Below, one piece after another: positions 1-7,955 of a DNA stretch of 45,172 nt. Origin of the DNA: Nocardia asiatica NBRC 100129 (lineage in GTDB: Bacteria; Actinomycetota; Actinomycetes; Mycobacteriales; Mycobacteriaceae). Each line of letters begins with the position of its first letter. Within the stretch, counting starts at the first letter, position 1. The stretch lies in assembly GCF_000308415.1 (NCBI RefSeq), contig NZ_BAFS01000213.1, positions 1 through 45,172 on the forward strand. Direction: 5' to 3'. The position numbers were made by a program, and so were the translations under genes. The notes below the pieces were generated by a model, which made no database searches, had not been told where the DNA came from, and worked only from the letters and a program-made list of their open reading frames with translations.

Positions 1-2
1 GG

Positions 3-2054
3 CCGGTTGGGGGCAAGACCACCGCCGATCTCATCGCCCTGGCCGCACGCCTGGGCTGGATGCCGTCCTACCCCACGTTCGATCGCAACCCCCTCGACCT
101 CACCGACGAAGCCGCCGCCGCGGGCACCCCGGTCGCCGAGCATGTCGTGGCCGAGCTGAAAGCCGGGCGACTGCGCTTCGCGTGCGAGGACCCGGATTCT
201 CCGGACAACTTTCCCAGGGTGCTCAGTGTGTGGCGGGCCAACCTGCTCGGCTCCTCGGCCAAGGGCAACGAGTACTTCCTGAAACATCTGCTCGGCACCG
301 ATTCCTCGTTGCGCGCCGAGGAGGCGCCGCCGCATGCTCGGCCCGAGGATGTCGTGTGGCACGAGCAGGCGCCGGTCGGGAAGCTGGATCTGCTGCTGTC
401 ACTGGACTTCCGGATGACCAGCACGACGATGTTCTCCGATGTCGTGCTGCCTGCCGCGACGTGGTACGAGAAGCACGATCTCAGCACCACCGACATGCAC
501 CCGTTCATCCACTCCTTCAACCCGGCGATCGCCCCACCCTGGCAGACCCGCACCGACTGGGCCGCCTTCCAGACCATCGCCGAAGCGTTCAGCGCGCTGG
601 CCGCGGACCATCTCGGCGTGCGCCAGGACGTGGTCGCCACACCGCTGCTGCACGACACTCCGGACGAACTGGCGACCCCGCATGGGCGGGTGCGGGATTG
701 GAAGGCCGGTGAGTGCGAACCGGTCCCGGGTGCCACCATGCCCCGGCTGACCGTGGTGGAGCGCGACTACACCGCGATCGCGGCGAAACTGGCGGCGTTG
801 GGTCCTCTGGCCGAGAAGTTGGGCGCCACCACGAAAGGCATCACCTATCGCCTCGACCGCGAAGTGGAGTATCTGCGCCACAAAAACGGCGCCGTACGCG
901 GTGGTCCCGCAGACGGTCGCCCCTCGCTGGCCAAGGATCTGCATGCCTGCGAGGCGATTCTCGCGTTGTCCGGCACCACCAACGGGCATCTGGCCACCCA
1001 GGGGTTCCGCACCCTCGAGCAGCGCACGGGCACGGCACTGGCGGACTTGGCCGCCGAACACGAAGGCAAGCAGATCACCTTCGCCGACACCCAGGCCGCG
1101 CCGGTGCCGGTCATCACGTCCCCGGAGTGGTCCGGCAGCGAGACCGGCGGCCGCCGATACTCCCCGTTCACGATCAACGTCGAGCGCCTGAAACCCTGGC
1201 ATACCCTCACCGGCCGCCAGCACTTCTTCCTCGACCACGACTGGATGATCGAACTCGGCGAGCAGTTGCCGGTCTTCCGGCCGCCGCTGAACATGACCGC
1301 CCTTTTCGATGAGCCGCATATCGGGGACCGCGGTGAACTCGGCATCACCGTGCGCTATCTGACGCCGCACAGCAAGTGGTCGATCCATTCGGAATACCAG
1401 GACAACCTCTTCATGCTCAGCTTGTCCCGCGGTGGTCCGACGATCTGGATGTCGGACCGGGACGCGGCGAAAATCGGTGTGGCCGACAACGATTGGATCG
1501 AGGCGGTCAACCGCAACGGCGTTCGTGGTGGCGCCCGCCTGTTCACCGCGGGAGATCCCCGGCCGGTCGAGGCGGTGCTGCGGCGGCTGGCCGCGATGCG
1601 CAGCTACATGCGCGATATCAACCTCGGCCGCGAACCCCGGGAAGCGATCGCGGCGAAGGCCGGGATGACCGGAGAACAGATCTATGACATGTACCGGCTG
1701 CTGGCGCTGGCGAAATACGACGAGCGCTACGTGATCCCACCCGCCCACGCCGAACAAGCCCACGGGCTCGAGGAGTTGGCCACCGAATGCAGCCTCGACT
1801 ACGAGGGCGGTCCCGGCATGGGCGGTTCCGGCCCGTTCGGGGAGAGCTCCGGTGGCCCCTCCCCCGTCGCGGTGGAGAACTTCCGTATGCTGCGCGACCG
1901 GCAGACCACCGACACCATCGCCGCACCAGTCGACAAGGGCAACCGCGTGAACCTGCTCAACTGGGACGGAAAAGGCCATCCGCCCGGTCTTTTCGGGCCA
2001 CCGACCACACCGGAGCGCACCCCTCGTGGCCAGGAACCGGAGTCGAAACCATGA
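3..2054 (+). CDS. narG: Nitrate reductase alpha subunit (5' partial) fused in frame to the C-terminal tail of the beta subunit
   Basis: The frame is already open at base 3, so the gene enters from outside the window. About the first 505 visible residues follow the C-terminal half of the molybdenum subunit NarG of membrane-bound respiratory nitrate reductase (DFRMTSTTMFSDVVLPAAT, TSPEWSGSETGGRRY, TPHSKWSIHS, SLSRGGPTIWMS). At 1521-1540 the sequence jumps from the NarG stretch WIEAVNRNGV to FTAGDPRPVEAVLRRLAAMR, MTGEQIYDMYRLLALAKYDE and RYVIPPAH, which is the C-terminus of the iron-sulfur subunit NarH. The last ~90 residues of NarG and the NarH part carrying all four Fe-S clusters are missing, and no separate narH precedes narJ. 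The chimera should not pass electrons from NarI to the Mo site. It overlaps narJ by 4 bp (ATGA). Either an in-frame deletion relic or an assembly deletion. Confidence 0.85.
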   Translation, partial: PVGGKTTADLIALAARLGWMPSYPTFDRNPLDLTDEAAAAGTPVAEHVVAELKAGRLRFACEDPDSPDNFPRVLSVWRANLLGSSAKGNEYFLKHLLGTDSSLRAEEAPPHARPEDVVWHEQAPVGKLDLLLSLDFRMTSTTMFSDVVLPAATWYEKHDLSTTDMHPFIHSFNPAIAPPWQTRTDWAAFQTIAEAFSALAADHLGVRQDVVATPLLHDTPDELATPHGRVRDWKAGECEPVPGATMPRLTVVERDYTAIAAKLAALGPLAEKLGATTKGITYRLDREVEYLRHKNGAVRGGPADGRPSLAKDLHACEAILALSGTTNGHLATQGFRTLEQRTGTALADLAAEHEGKQITFADTQAAPVPVITSPEWSGSETGGRRYSPFTINVERLKPWHTLTGRQHFFLDHDWMIELGEQLPVFRPPLNMTALFDEPHIGDRGELGITVRYLTPHSKWSIHSEYQDNLFMLSLSRGGPTIWMSDRDAAKIGVADNDWIEAVNRNGVRGGARLFTAGDPRPVEAVLRRLAAMRSYMRDINLGREPREAIAAKAGMTGEQIYDMYRLLALAKYDERYVIPPAHAEQAHGLEELATECSLDYEGGPGMGGSGPFGESSGGPSPVAVENFRMLRDRQTTDTIAAPVDKGNRVNLLNWDGKGHPPGLFGPPTTPERTPRGQEPESKP

Positions 2055-2686
2055 CGATCACCGATACCCACCGAGTCCTCGCCTGGCAGGCCCAGTCACT
2101 GCTGATGAGTTATCCCGACCAGCAGCTCACCGGTCGGCTGCCGCTGCTGCGCGAAGTCAGCGCCACCTTGCCGAGTGCGCTCGGCACTCCGATCCGAGCC
2201 TTCCTCGACCACGCCGAAACCACCGATCCGGTCGACCTGGCCGCCGACTACGTCGCCACTTTCGACCACCACAAAAGGTTCAGCCCGTATCTGACCTACT
2301 TCAGCCACGGCGACACACGCAAACGCGGCGTGGCGCTGCTGCGGTTCAAACACATTTACCGTGCCGCCGGACTGGTCATGCGCGACGACGAACTGCCCGA
2401 CCATCTGGCGGTGGTCCTGGAATTCGCGGCGACCGCCGACGCCGAGGCAGGCGCGCGACTGCTCATCGAGCACCGCGCGGGAGTGGAACTGCTGCGCCTC
2501 GGTCTGCGGGAAGCCGGATCGGCGTGGGCGCCGGTGCTGGACTCGGTGTCGGCGACGCTCCCGGCGCTCGGACGGAACGAACGTGACGCGGTCGCGCAGT
2601 TGGCCGCGCAAGGCCCGCCGGAGGAAGAAGTGGGCCTCGCGCCCTTCGCCCCCTCCGACTACATGCCGCAGGGAGCAGCACGATGA
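2051..2686 (+). CDS. narJ: Nitrate reductase assembly chaperone NarJ
   Basis: A 211-residue protein of the NarJ/TorD chaperone family, which inserts the molybdenum cofactor into NarG and holds the NarGH complex before it docks on NarI in the membrane. The segment DYVATFDHHKRFSPYLTY followed by HGDTRKRG is the family signature, and the acidic C-terminus is also typical. I start it at the ATG at 2051, which overlaps the stop of the upstream gene (ATGA). A longer upstream extension of the frame is only a shadow of the nar chimera. It overlaps narI by the same ATGA arrangement, so the genes are translationally coupled. It looks intact even though its client is a chimera lacking most of NarH. Confidence 0.93.
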   Translation: MTITDTHRVLAWQAQSLLMSYPDQQLTGRLPLLREVSATLPSALGTPIRAFLDHAETTDPVDLAADYVATFDHHKRFSPYLTYFSHGDTRKRGVALLRFKHIYRAAGLVMRDDELPDHLAVVLEFAATADAEAGARLLIEHRAGVELLRLGLREAGSAWAPVLDSVSATLPALGRNERDAVAQLAAQGPPEEEVGLAPFAPSDYMPQGAAR

Positions 2687-3426
2687 CCGACCAGCCCGCC
2701 GGCGCCCTCGATATCCTCCTGTGGGCCGCGATTCCCTACGCCTCGATCGCCTGCTTCGTCGTCGGCCACGTGTGGCGTTACCGCTACGACAAATTCGGCT
2801 GGACCACCCGCTCCAGCCAGCTCTATGAGAACCGGCTGCTCCGCTTGGGCAGCCCCCTGTTCCATTACGGCATCCTGCTGGTCATCCTCGGCCACGTCGG
2901 CGGACTGCTGATCCCGAAATCCTGGACCGAGGCCGTCGGGATCGGCCAGCACGCCTACCACCTCGTCGCGGTCGGCCTCGGCGCTATCGCCGGCGCCGCC
3001 ACCCTCATCGGCGCGGCCATCCTGATCTACCGGCGCCGCACCGTCGGACCGGTCTTCTCCGCGACCACCCGTAACGACAAGATCATGTACGTGCTGCTGC
3101 TCGGCACCATCCTGCTCGGACTGGGCACCACGGTGCTGGGCAACCTCACCGACCACCCACACGACTACCGCGACACCGTTTCCCCATGGTTCCGTTCGAT
3201 CTTCGCGCTGCGACCCGAACCGGAACTCATGGCCGTCGCTCCACTCGGCTTCCAACTGCACGCGCTCGCCGCGTGGGCGCTGTTCGCGTTCTGGCCCTTC
3301 AGTCGGCTCGTCCACGTCTTCTCGATGCCGCTGGGCTACCTCACCCGGCCCTACATCGTCTACCGCAGCCGTGATCCCCGCCTCGGTTCCCGGGCACCGC
3401 GACGCGGCTGGGAACAAGTCCGATAA
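2683..3426 (+). CDS. narI: Respiratory nitrate reductase gamma subunit (di-heme membrane anchor) NarI
   Basis: A 247-residue integral membrane protein with about five transmembrane helices that oxidises menaquinol and passes electrons through two b hemes. All four axial heme histidines of the family are present in the right spacing: H61 and H71 (FHYGILLVILGH) and H193 and H211 (QLHALAAWALF...LVH), matching the 10- and 18-residue gaps of E. coli NarI. It ends the operon and is followed by two strong hairpins. NarI appears intact, so the visible damage in this operon is confined to narG/narH. Confidence 0.95.
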   Translation: MTDQPAGALDILLWAAIPYASIACFVVGHVWRYRYDKFGWTTRSSQLYENRLLRLGSPLFHYGILLVILGHVGGLLIPKSWTEAVGIGQHAYHLVAVGLGAIAGAATLIGAAILIYRRRTVGPVFSATTRNDKIMYVLLLGTILLGLGTTVLGNLTDHPHDYRDTVSPWFRSIFALRPEPELMAVAPLGFQLHALAAWALFAFWPFSRLVHVFSMPLGYLTRPYIVYRSRDPRLGSRAPRRGWEQVR

Positions 3427-3435
3427 CTCTCCTGC

Positions 3436-3475
3436 CACCGCCGCGCCCGAGTTCGGGCTCCAGCAGGCGGCGGTG
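3436..3475 (+). terminator. Nested hairpin just after narI
   Basis: The 9-bp stem CACCGCCGC (3436-3444) pairs with GCGGCGGTG (3467-3475). The loop itself contains a second perfect stem, GCCCGA/TCGGGC (3445-3450 with 3453-3458). It lies 10 bases after the narI stop. There is no U-tract, as is common for actinobacterial terminators. Confidence 0.6.
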
Positions 3476-3488
3476 ACATCCACCGATA

Positions 3489-3526
3489 CTCGCCCTGCTC
3501 CCTCCTGTGCGGAGGGGCAGGGCGAG
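3489..3526 (+). terminator. Second strong hairpin downstream of narI
   Basis: CTCGCCCTG (3489-3497) pairs with CAGGGCGAG (3518-3526), and inside it CCCTCC (3500-3505) pairs with GGAGGG (3511-3516) around the loop TGTGC. That gives 15 bp of stem with one small internal bulge. It stands 13 bases after the first hairpin and probably acts with it to end the nar transcript, or forms a stable 3' end. Confidence 0.55.
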
Positions 3527-3713
3527 CCCGCGTCGTCGGTGATGGTCGAAAGTCCTCGCCGAACCGAGTCCTCGGATCGCCCGGGCGCGCGCGAGGTCCC
3601 CGCCACGGCGGCGTCGGAAGTCCGCTCATCAGGGGTCCTCATGCTCTGCCCAGCCACCCGGCGGCCGAGGGATCGTGGAGGGAACCACTCGACCACGAAG
3701 GGCAACGAAATCC

Positions 3714-4667
3714 ATGGACCGCGCACTGCCGGACGACAGCATCGTCGAAACCGCGTTGGCTCTGGCCCTCCGCGCGCCCTCCAGACACAACGTTCAGCCG
3801 TGGCGCTGGCAGATCGACCGGGGCAGTGTGCACCTCTATCTGGATCGGACGCGAGCGCTGCCCGTGACCGAGGTCCATCAGCGGGATCTGCTGCTCAGCT
3901 GTGGGGCTGCGTTGCACCATCTGTCGGTGGCCTTCGCCGCACTGGGGTGGGCGACGATCGTACGCCGGATGCCTGATCCGGATGACCCGGACCATCTGGC
4001 CGCGGTGACGACAGTCGCACATCGCCCCACCGAGCAGGACCTCGCCATGAGCGCCGCGATCACGCAGCGGCGCAGCGATCGCAGAAACTATCGCAGCTGG
4101 ACCATCCCGCCCGGCTACCTCGGGCTGCTCAGCGAGCGCGCCGCGGCCATGGGCGCGCTGCTTCGCCCGGTTCGCGAACTCGCCGATGACCGGCTGTCCG
4201 TCGCGACGCAGTCCGCAGTCCGCGCGGGCGATCCGGCAACCGGCATCCGGCGCTACAGCGGCATCGAGGACGCGACAGCATGCCACATCAGGGCGGCCTG
4301 GATCGGTGACGACATTCCCGAGGCCACGATGGCCACCGCGATCCTCGCCGACGCGGCAACGGAACCCGACCACTCCGATCTCCTTCTCCTGGCCACCATC
4401 ACCGATGACCGGCTCGCGCGGCTTCGCGCGGGAGAGGCGATGAGCGCGGTCCTGCTGACCGCGACCAATGTCGGACTGGCCACCTGTCCGCTGTCCGGCC
4501 CGCTCGAGAACACCGAACTGCGCGCCCGGGTGCGACACGACGTCCTCGACGACACCGCCCACCCCCAGGTCATCCTGAGGGTCGGTCAGCCCCCCAGCAG
4601 CGCGGACCCGCCGCCGATGACGCCCCGCCGCTCACTCGCCGAAGTGCTCGCCTCGGTCGAGACCTGA
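3714..4667 (+). CDS. Acg-family nitroreductase-like protein
   Basis: A 317-residue protein of the Acg/Rv3131 nitroreductase-like family, several members of which belong to the M. tuberculosis DosR regulon. Family marks are the N-terminal ALRAPSRHNVQPWRWQID, the motif DLLLSCGAALHHLSVAFAALG, the RRSDRRNY block and the C-terminal PQVILRVGQPP with a TPRR tail. These proteins have an internally duplicated, partly degenerate FMN fold, and their reaction is not established. The ATG at 3714 is preferred over an upstream GTG (3675) because GAAGGG lies about 10 bases before it and the conserved domain starts just after. It is convergent with a second member of the same family. Only isolated GTCC half-sites occur upstream, not a convincing DosR box. 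Confidence 0.88.
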   Translation: MDRALPDDSIVETALALALRAPSRHNVQPWRWQIDRGSVHLYLDRTRALPVTEVHQRDLLLSCGAALHHLSVAFAALGWATIVRRMPDPDDPDHLAAVTTVAHRPTEQDLAMSAAITQRRSDRRNYRSWTIPPGYLGLLSERAAAMGALLRPVRELADDRLSVATQSAVRAGDPATGIRRYSGIEDATACHIRAAWIGDDIPEATMATAILADAATEPDHSDLLLLATITDDRLARLRAGEAMSAVLLTATNVGLATCPLSGPLENTELRARVRHDVLDDTAHPQVILRVGQPPSSADPPPMTPRRSLAEVLASVET

Positions 4668-4774
4668 GGTCATCCCCGCGCGCGGAATCCACCCGGATCC
4701 GCACCAACGGTGATTGCGCTGGACTCAGCGGATCGGTACTCGCGGCGGTGACGGGCCCGTCGTAGGCGGGGCAA

Positions 4775-4791
4775 GTGGCTGGTCCAGCCAC
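4775..4791. terminator. Bidirectional hairpin between two convergent nitroreductase genes
   Basis: GTGGCTG (4775-4781) and CAGCCAC (4785-4791) form a perfect 7-bp stem with a 3-base loop in the 162-base gap between the convergent genes. A 12-base palindrome, GACGGGCCCGTC, lies at 4750-4761. The position suits a shared terminator. Confidence 0.5.
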
Positions 4792-4829
4792 AGCGACGCG
4801 GGAGCTGTGGCGCGGTCGAGGGCTTCCGA

Positions 4830-5858
4830 TCAGTGCTCTCGAGAGGAGAACGAATCGGTGCGGATGGTCAGGATTTCGCCGACCGGGCGCCGTGGCGTCG
4901 GCGGGCTCGGCTCCGGCTCGGCCGGTGCGACACCGACCCGGATGATGACCTGCGGCACACCGGCGCGGGTGAGCACGCTGTCGATCGCCTTGCGGGCGGT
5001 GGGCAGCTCGGTGATGTGGGTCAGCGCGCAGGTCGCCAACCCTTCGGCGGTGCATTCCAGCAGTAGCGCCGAGAGCGCTTCACCGGTGTGCAGCCAGTCC
5101 GCGACAGTGTTGCCGGTGGAACTGAGCACCAGCAGCCGCGCCTGGTCCTCGAGCTCGCCGCGCCGCTGCGAGTGCGGGGCGGAAGGGAAGCTGCGGGCGA
5201 TCGGTACCCGGGCCGCCTCGGCGTCCGATACCAGCGCGGTGCGGGGCACTCCTTCTGTGGTGAAGGAATGTCCTGTCCACCAATGCAATTCGGTTTGATA
5301 GTCCATGTCGTAGTGGCGAGCGGCGGCGGCCCGCTCGGAGGCAGCGGCGAGTAGGGGGCGGGCGCTGTCGTCGAGGACGTCGACCTCGACATCGTGCGGA
5401 CTGGTCAACATCCGTACGGTGTGCACGAGCTCGCCGAACCGGTGTGGCGGGTTCATCGGGAGCCGATCGGTGCGGCGGCGTTCGATGGCCGCCGCACGGG
5501 TCAGCACACCTGGAGGGGGGTCGGGCCACGCCCGGAACCTGACGCCGGCCAGCAGCCCGGGGCGTCCGGCCGAGCCGGGGAGCCGCTGGGTGTCGGTGTG
5601 CCAGCCGCGGGCGGCCAGCACGGTGCGCAGGTGATGCAGCACCGCTCCGCAGCTGATGACCAGTTGCCTGCCTTGCGGGTCAGCGGAGACCAGCAGCCGG
5701 TCGTCGTCGCGGTACAGGCGAAGCTCGGCGCCGTCGAACTCCCAGCGCCATGGCTGGCTGTTGTGCACCGAAGGGGCGCGGCAGGCCGATTCGATCGCCG
5801 CCACCACAGTGGACTGATCCGGCGCGGTCGGCGCGGAATTCGCGTTGCTGTCGGTCAT
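4830..5858 (-). CDS. Acg-family nitroreductase-like protein (second copy)
   Basis: A 342-residue member of the same Acg-like family as the neighbour at 3714-4667. It shows ACRAPSVHNSQPWRWEFDG, the LVISCGAVLHHLRTVLAARG block, RRRTDRLPM and the C-terminal PQVIIRVGVAP plus TPRRPVGE. The two proteins are paralogues facing tail to tail, an arrangement consistent with an old inverted duplication followed by divergence. I start at the ATG at 5858 (MTDSNANS); the frame continues upstream for 24 residues of low similarity. A DosR-like palindrome lies 58-72 bases before this start. Confidence 0.9.
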   Translation of the reverse strand: MTDSNANSAPTAPDQSTVVAAIESACRAPSVHNSQPWRWEFDGAELRLYRDDDRLLVSADPQGRQLVISCGAVLHHLRTVLAARGWHTDTQRLPGSAGRPGLLAGVRFRAWPDPPPGVLTRAAAIERRRTDRLPMNPPHRFGELVHTVRMLTSPHDVEVDVLDDSARPLLAAASERAAAARHYDMDYQTELHWWTGHSFTTEGVPRTALVSDAEAARVPIARSFPSAPHSQRRGELEDQARLLVLSSTGNTVADWLHTGEALSALLLECTAEGLATCALTHITELPTARKAIDSVLTRAGVPQVIIRVGVAPAEPEPSPPTPRRPVGEILTIRTDSFSSREH

Positions 5859-5916
5859 GATTCCAGTGTCATGCCGCCGATCACCTGCCGAGGATGGGCA
5901 TTGTGTCGCATCTCGA

Positions 5917-5930
5917 GGGCCGATCGTCAC
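5917..5930 (-). promoter_or_regulatory. Possible DosR/DevR-type box before the nitroreductase gene
   Basis: GGGCCGATCGTCAC matches 10 of 14 positions of the M. tuberculosis DosR core GGGACTWWAGTCCC. Its position, about 58 bases before the start codon of a DosR-type nitroreductase, is right. By chance alone, 10/14 matches occur repeatedly in 45 kb of GC-rich DNA, so this is a candidate only. Confidence 0.35.
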
Positions 5931-5989
5931 CTGTGCACTGGCCCCGCGGGTTTATGCTCAGGGTCTGTCGCCGCCCGGACGCGCCGTGC

Positions 5990-6235
5990 TCATACCTGCC
6001 GTCCTTCTTCCCGACCGTCATCGAGCAGCCGCTGACGCGCCAACCGCTCGCTCAACTCCGGCAAGCCGCCCACCGGGCTTCCGGCCAGGTCGCGCACACA
6101 TCGCCGCACCACCCTACCGACCCATGGCCGGGAGACCTGGTGGCCGAACTCGAGGCAGAGCCGGTCGACGGTCACCTCGATCCACCGGTGATCGGCGGCG
6201 TCTCGGTGGGCTGGGATGGTGGCTACGTCGGTCAC
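5990..6235 (-). CDS. Small three-helix-bundle dimerization-domain protein
   Basis: An 81-residue protein resembling the short actinobacterial proteins annotated as three-helix bundle dimerization domain. It shows a first amphipathic helix (WIEVTVDRLCLEFG), a second (PWVGRVVRRCVRDLAG) and a third rich in Leu and Arg (LPELSERLARQRLL). The function of the family is unknown; it is often found as single small genes near stress regulators. The start is a GTG at 6235 without a clear ribosome-binding site, so it may be leaderless. The third helix is followed by a short charged tail. Confidence 0.55.
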   Translation of the reverse strand: MTDVATIPAHRDAADHRWIEVTVDRLCLEFGHQVSRPWVGRVVRRCVRDLAGSPVGGLPELSERLARQRLLDDGREEGRQV

Positions 6236-6280
6236 CGGCTCAGCATGCGCGACCGTCGCGACGCGGTACCAGGGTCCAAG

Positions 6281-6315
6281 GACCCCGCTTCTCGGTTTCT
6301 CCCGGGAGCGGGGTC
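6281..6315. repeat. Perfect inverted repeat (stem-loop)
   Basis: GACCCCGCT (6281-6289) and AGCGGGGTC (6307-6315) form a perfect 9-bp stem around a 17-base loop. It lies between the small three-helix gene and the SRPBCC remnant on the minus strand and could be the old terminator of the remnant gene. Confidence 0.45.
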
Positions 6316-6375
6316 GAGTTTCGGCCCTCCAAGCCGTCGCCCGATGGTCGACCGGGCGTCAGCCGCCTGCGGCGC

Positions 6376-6522
6376 GCCGCCCCGGCCGGGGCCGATCTGC
6401 ATCAGCCACGGCCAGATCTGTTCGCGCGCGGCGGCAATGGTGATCGCGCGGGTCGCCACGATATCGGGTGCGGGCAGCAATTCGTCACCGGGCATGCCAC
6501 GATGGACCTCCGCGGCGTCGGC
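6376..6522 (-). pseudogene. Remnant of an SRPBCC-family (polyketide cyclase/START-like) protein gene
   Basis: Read on the minus strand, about 49 residues match the conserved start of actinobacterial SRPBCC-family proteins: ADAAEVHRGMPGDELL, then a VATRAITIAA block, then IWPWLMQIGPGRGG. In intact members this is followed by a tyrosine- and tryptophan-rich segment and more than 100 further residues. Here the frame runs into unrelated low-complexity sequence. The usual N-terminal part before the MPGDEL motif is also lost. There is no plausible start codon or ribosome-binding site adjoining it. I read it as a gene fragment left after deletion. Confidence 0.6.
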
Positions 6523-6673
6523 GCGGCCAGGCAGCCCCTTTCGCCCGTCGAACTTGTTGCCATTACTCCCCCCGCCGAGGGCCGATCGACTCTCCTGTGC
6601 GATTCGGCCTACGCCGGACACTGGAGCGGCTCGGACTACGACAATCACCCGGACCGTCCCAGGAGGAAGCACA

Positions 6674-7009
6674 ATGAAGATCGATGAGGTTCTCGCGTCG
6701 GCGAAGGATGCCATGACGGTGCACCGTGTGTACGCCGAACCGGTCGAACGAGATGGTGCCGTGCTGATCGCGGCCGCCGCCGTTTCGGGCGGCGGAGGCG
6801 GCGGTGGGGGCACCGACGAGGGCGGACAGGAAGGATCGGGCGTCGGCTTCGGCGTCGGCGCCAAGCCGGTGGGCGTCTACGTGCTGCGGGACGGCCGTGT
6901 GAGCTGGCGACCGGCGATCGACGTCAATCGCCTGATCACCGTCGTCGGCGTCGTCGCCGTAACCGCGCTGCTCGTCGGTGCGCGAATCGCCGTGCGGACC
7001 GCGGGATGA
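6674..7009 (+). CDS. GerW/YtfJ-family small protein with C-terminal membrane helix
   Basis: A 111-residue protein with a strong AGGAGGA ribosome-binding site 6 bases before the ATG. It begins MKIDEVLASAKDAMTVHRVY, has a run of eight glycines at about residues 39-46 followed by a glycine-rich GVGFGVGAKPVGVYVL block, then RVSWRPAIDVNR and a single hydrophobic helix near the C-terminus. This is the layout of the GerW (YtfJ) sporulation-protein family. In non-sporulating actinobacteria its role is unknown. It stands alone between a gene remnant and a region without genes. Confidence 0.75.
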   Translation: MKIDEVLASAKDAMTVHRVYAEPVERDGAVLIAAAAVSGGGGGGGGTDEGGQEGSGVGFGVGAKPVGVYVLRDGRVSWRPAIDVNRLITVVGVVAVTALLVGARIAVRTAG

Positions 7010-7399
7010 GCACTCCGCCGCCGTCCCTCGGTCGCCTCCGATCCGGCCCGATGACTCCCTAGGTGTTGTCGACAACTCGGTTTCCGAATCGCTCACCGCA
7101 CCGCTGGTTGCACCTTCCGAAAGACCCTCGCGCTCAGCGCACTCGGGTCTGCGGTGGGTCGCCTGCTCGCCGAAAGCGGCCATCTTAGGCTGCAAGTGGT
7201 TGTCGACCTGAGATGGAAGGTGCAGGCCGGGTCACACACCCGAGTAGGGCGTTGGCATCGATGCGCCCGTGAACATATTCGCCGATTGCCGGGCTACCGT
7301 AGACAGGTGGCGGCGCCCCCCGCGCTCGCAGCCCGGGATCACCGCCACCCGATACCCCGACACGGCCTATACCGCTTTCGGCCCGCCCATCGCATTCGG
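7010..7399. other. 390-base region without a recognisable gene
   Basis: No frame here has both coding character and a recognisable product. A perfect 12-base palindrome, GTTGTCGACAAC, lies at 7065-7076 and part of it (GGTTGTCGAC) recurs near 7198. It could be an operator, but no adjacent start codon is served by it in an obvious way. Confidence 0.5.
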
Positions 7400-7885
7400 C
7401 TATGGCACCGAGAACACGCCGAATCCCGGGGACACGGTGACCGGCGCCAGCGGTCCACCTGCGGTCACGACCGCGACAACCTGGCCTGGCCCCGTCACCG
7501 CCGGCACGGGTGCGGGCGCGCAATCACACGGCTGCCGTGCGGTATACCGATCCGGGACCTCCACACTGCCGGAAGCACCCGTCGCCAGGTTGAACCACTG
7601 CACTCGCGTACGCGACGCGAGACTGTCGCTTCCGCCGAATTCCACCGGCTGGGCCACCGAGAACACCGTTGTGCCCGGCGCGTCGCCGACCGTCGCGGTC
7701 ACCGCGACGCTCACGGTGCTCGGCACGCCCCAGGATTGGGTCAGTACCCGGGCGGGAACCTGGAAAACCGTGGTGGTCCCGGCCGAGGCAGTGGCCTGCT
7801 GGCCCAGCGTCGCGGTCAGAACGACACCGCCCACGACGACTACTCGCACACCGCCGCGGCTCGCACGGCGCAACATATTCTGCAT
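7400..7885 (-). CDS. Secreted protein of unknown function
   Basis: A 161-residue protein with a classic Sec signal peptide: a basic start (MQNMLRRASRGGVR), a valine- and leucine-rich core and an Ala-X-Ala-like cleavage region near ATASAG (about residue 35). The mature part is rich in Val, Thr and Ala, with short beta-type repeats and a CDC pair near residue 118. I do not recognise the family. It is followed in the same direction, after 70 bases, by nothing related; the alpha/beta hydrolase upstream (ending at 7956) may be cotranscribed. Confidence 0.7.
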   Translation of the reverse strand: MQNMLRRASRGGVRVVVVGGVVLTATLGQQATASAGTTTVFQVPARVLTQSWGVPSTVSVAVTATVGDAPGTTVFSVAQPVEFGGSDSLASRTRVQWFNLATGASGSVEVPDRYTARQPCDCAPAPVPAVTGPGQVVAVVTAGGPLAPVTVSPGFGVFSVP

Positions 7886-7955
7886 TCGCGAAAATCCTTC
7901 CGTATTCGATCAGAACAACCAAGGACAGCTCGGGAGCACGGCGTCGTGCGGCCGC

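Noticed and set aside
399..1979. 526-residue open frame on the minus strand
   Set aside because: It is antisense to the nar chimera. High GC keeps several frames open; the product matches nothing and is rich in Arg, Gly and His.
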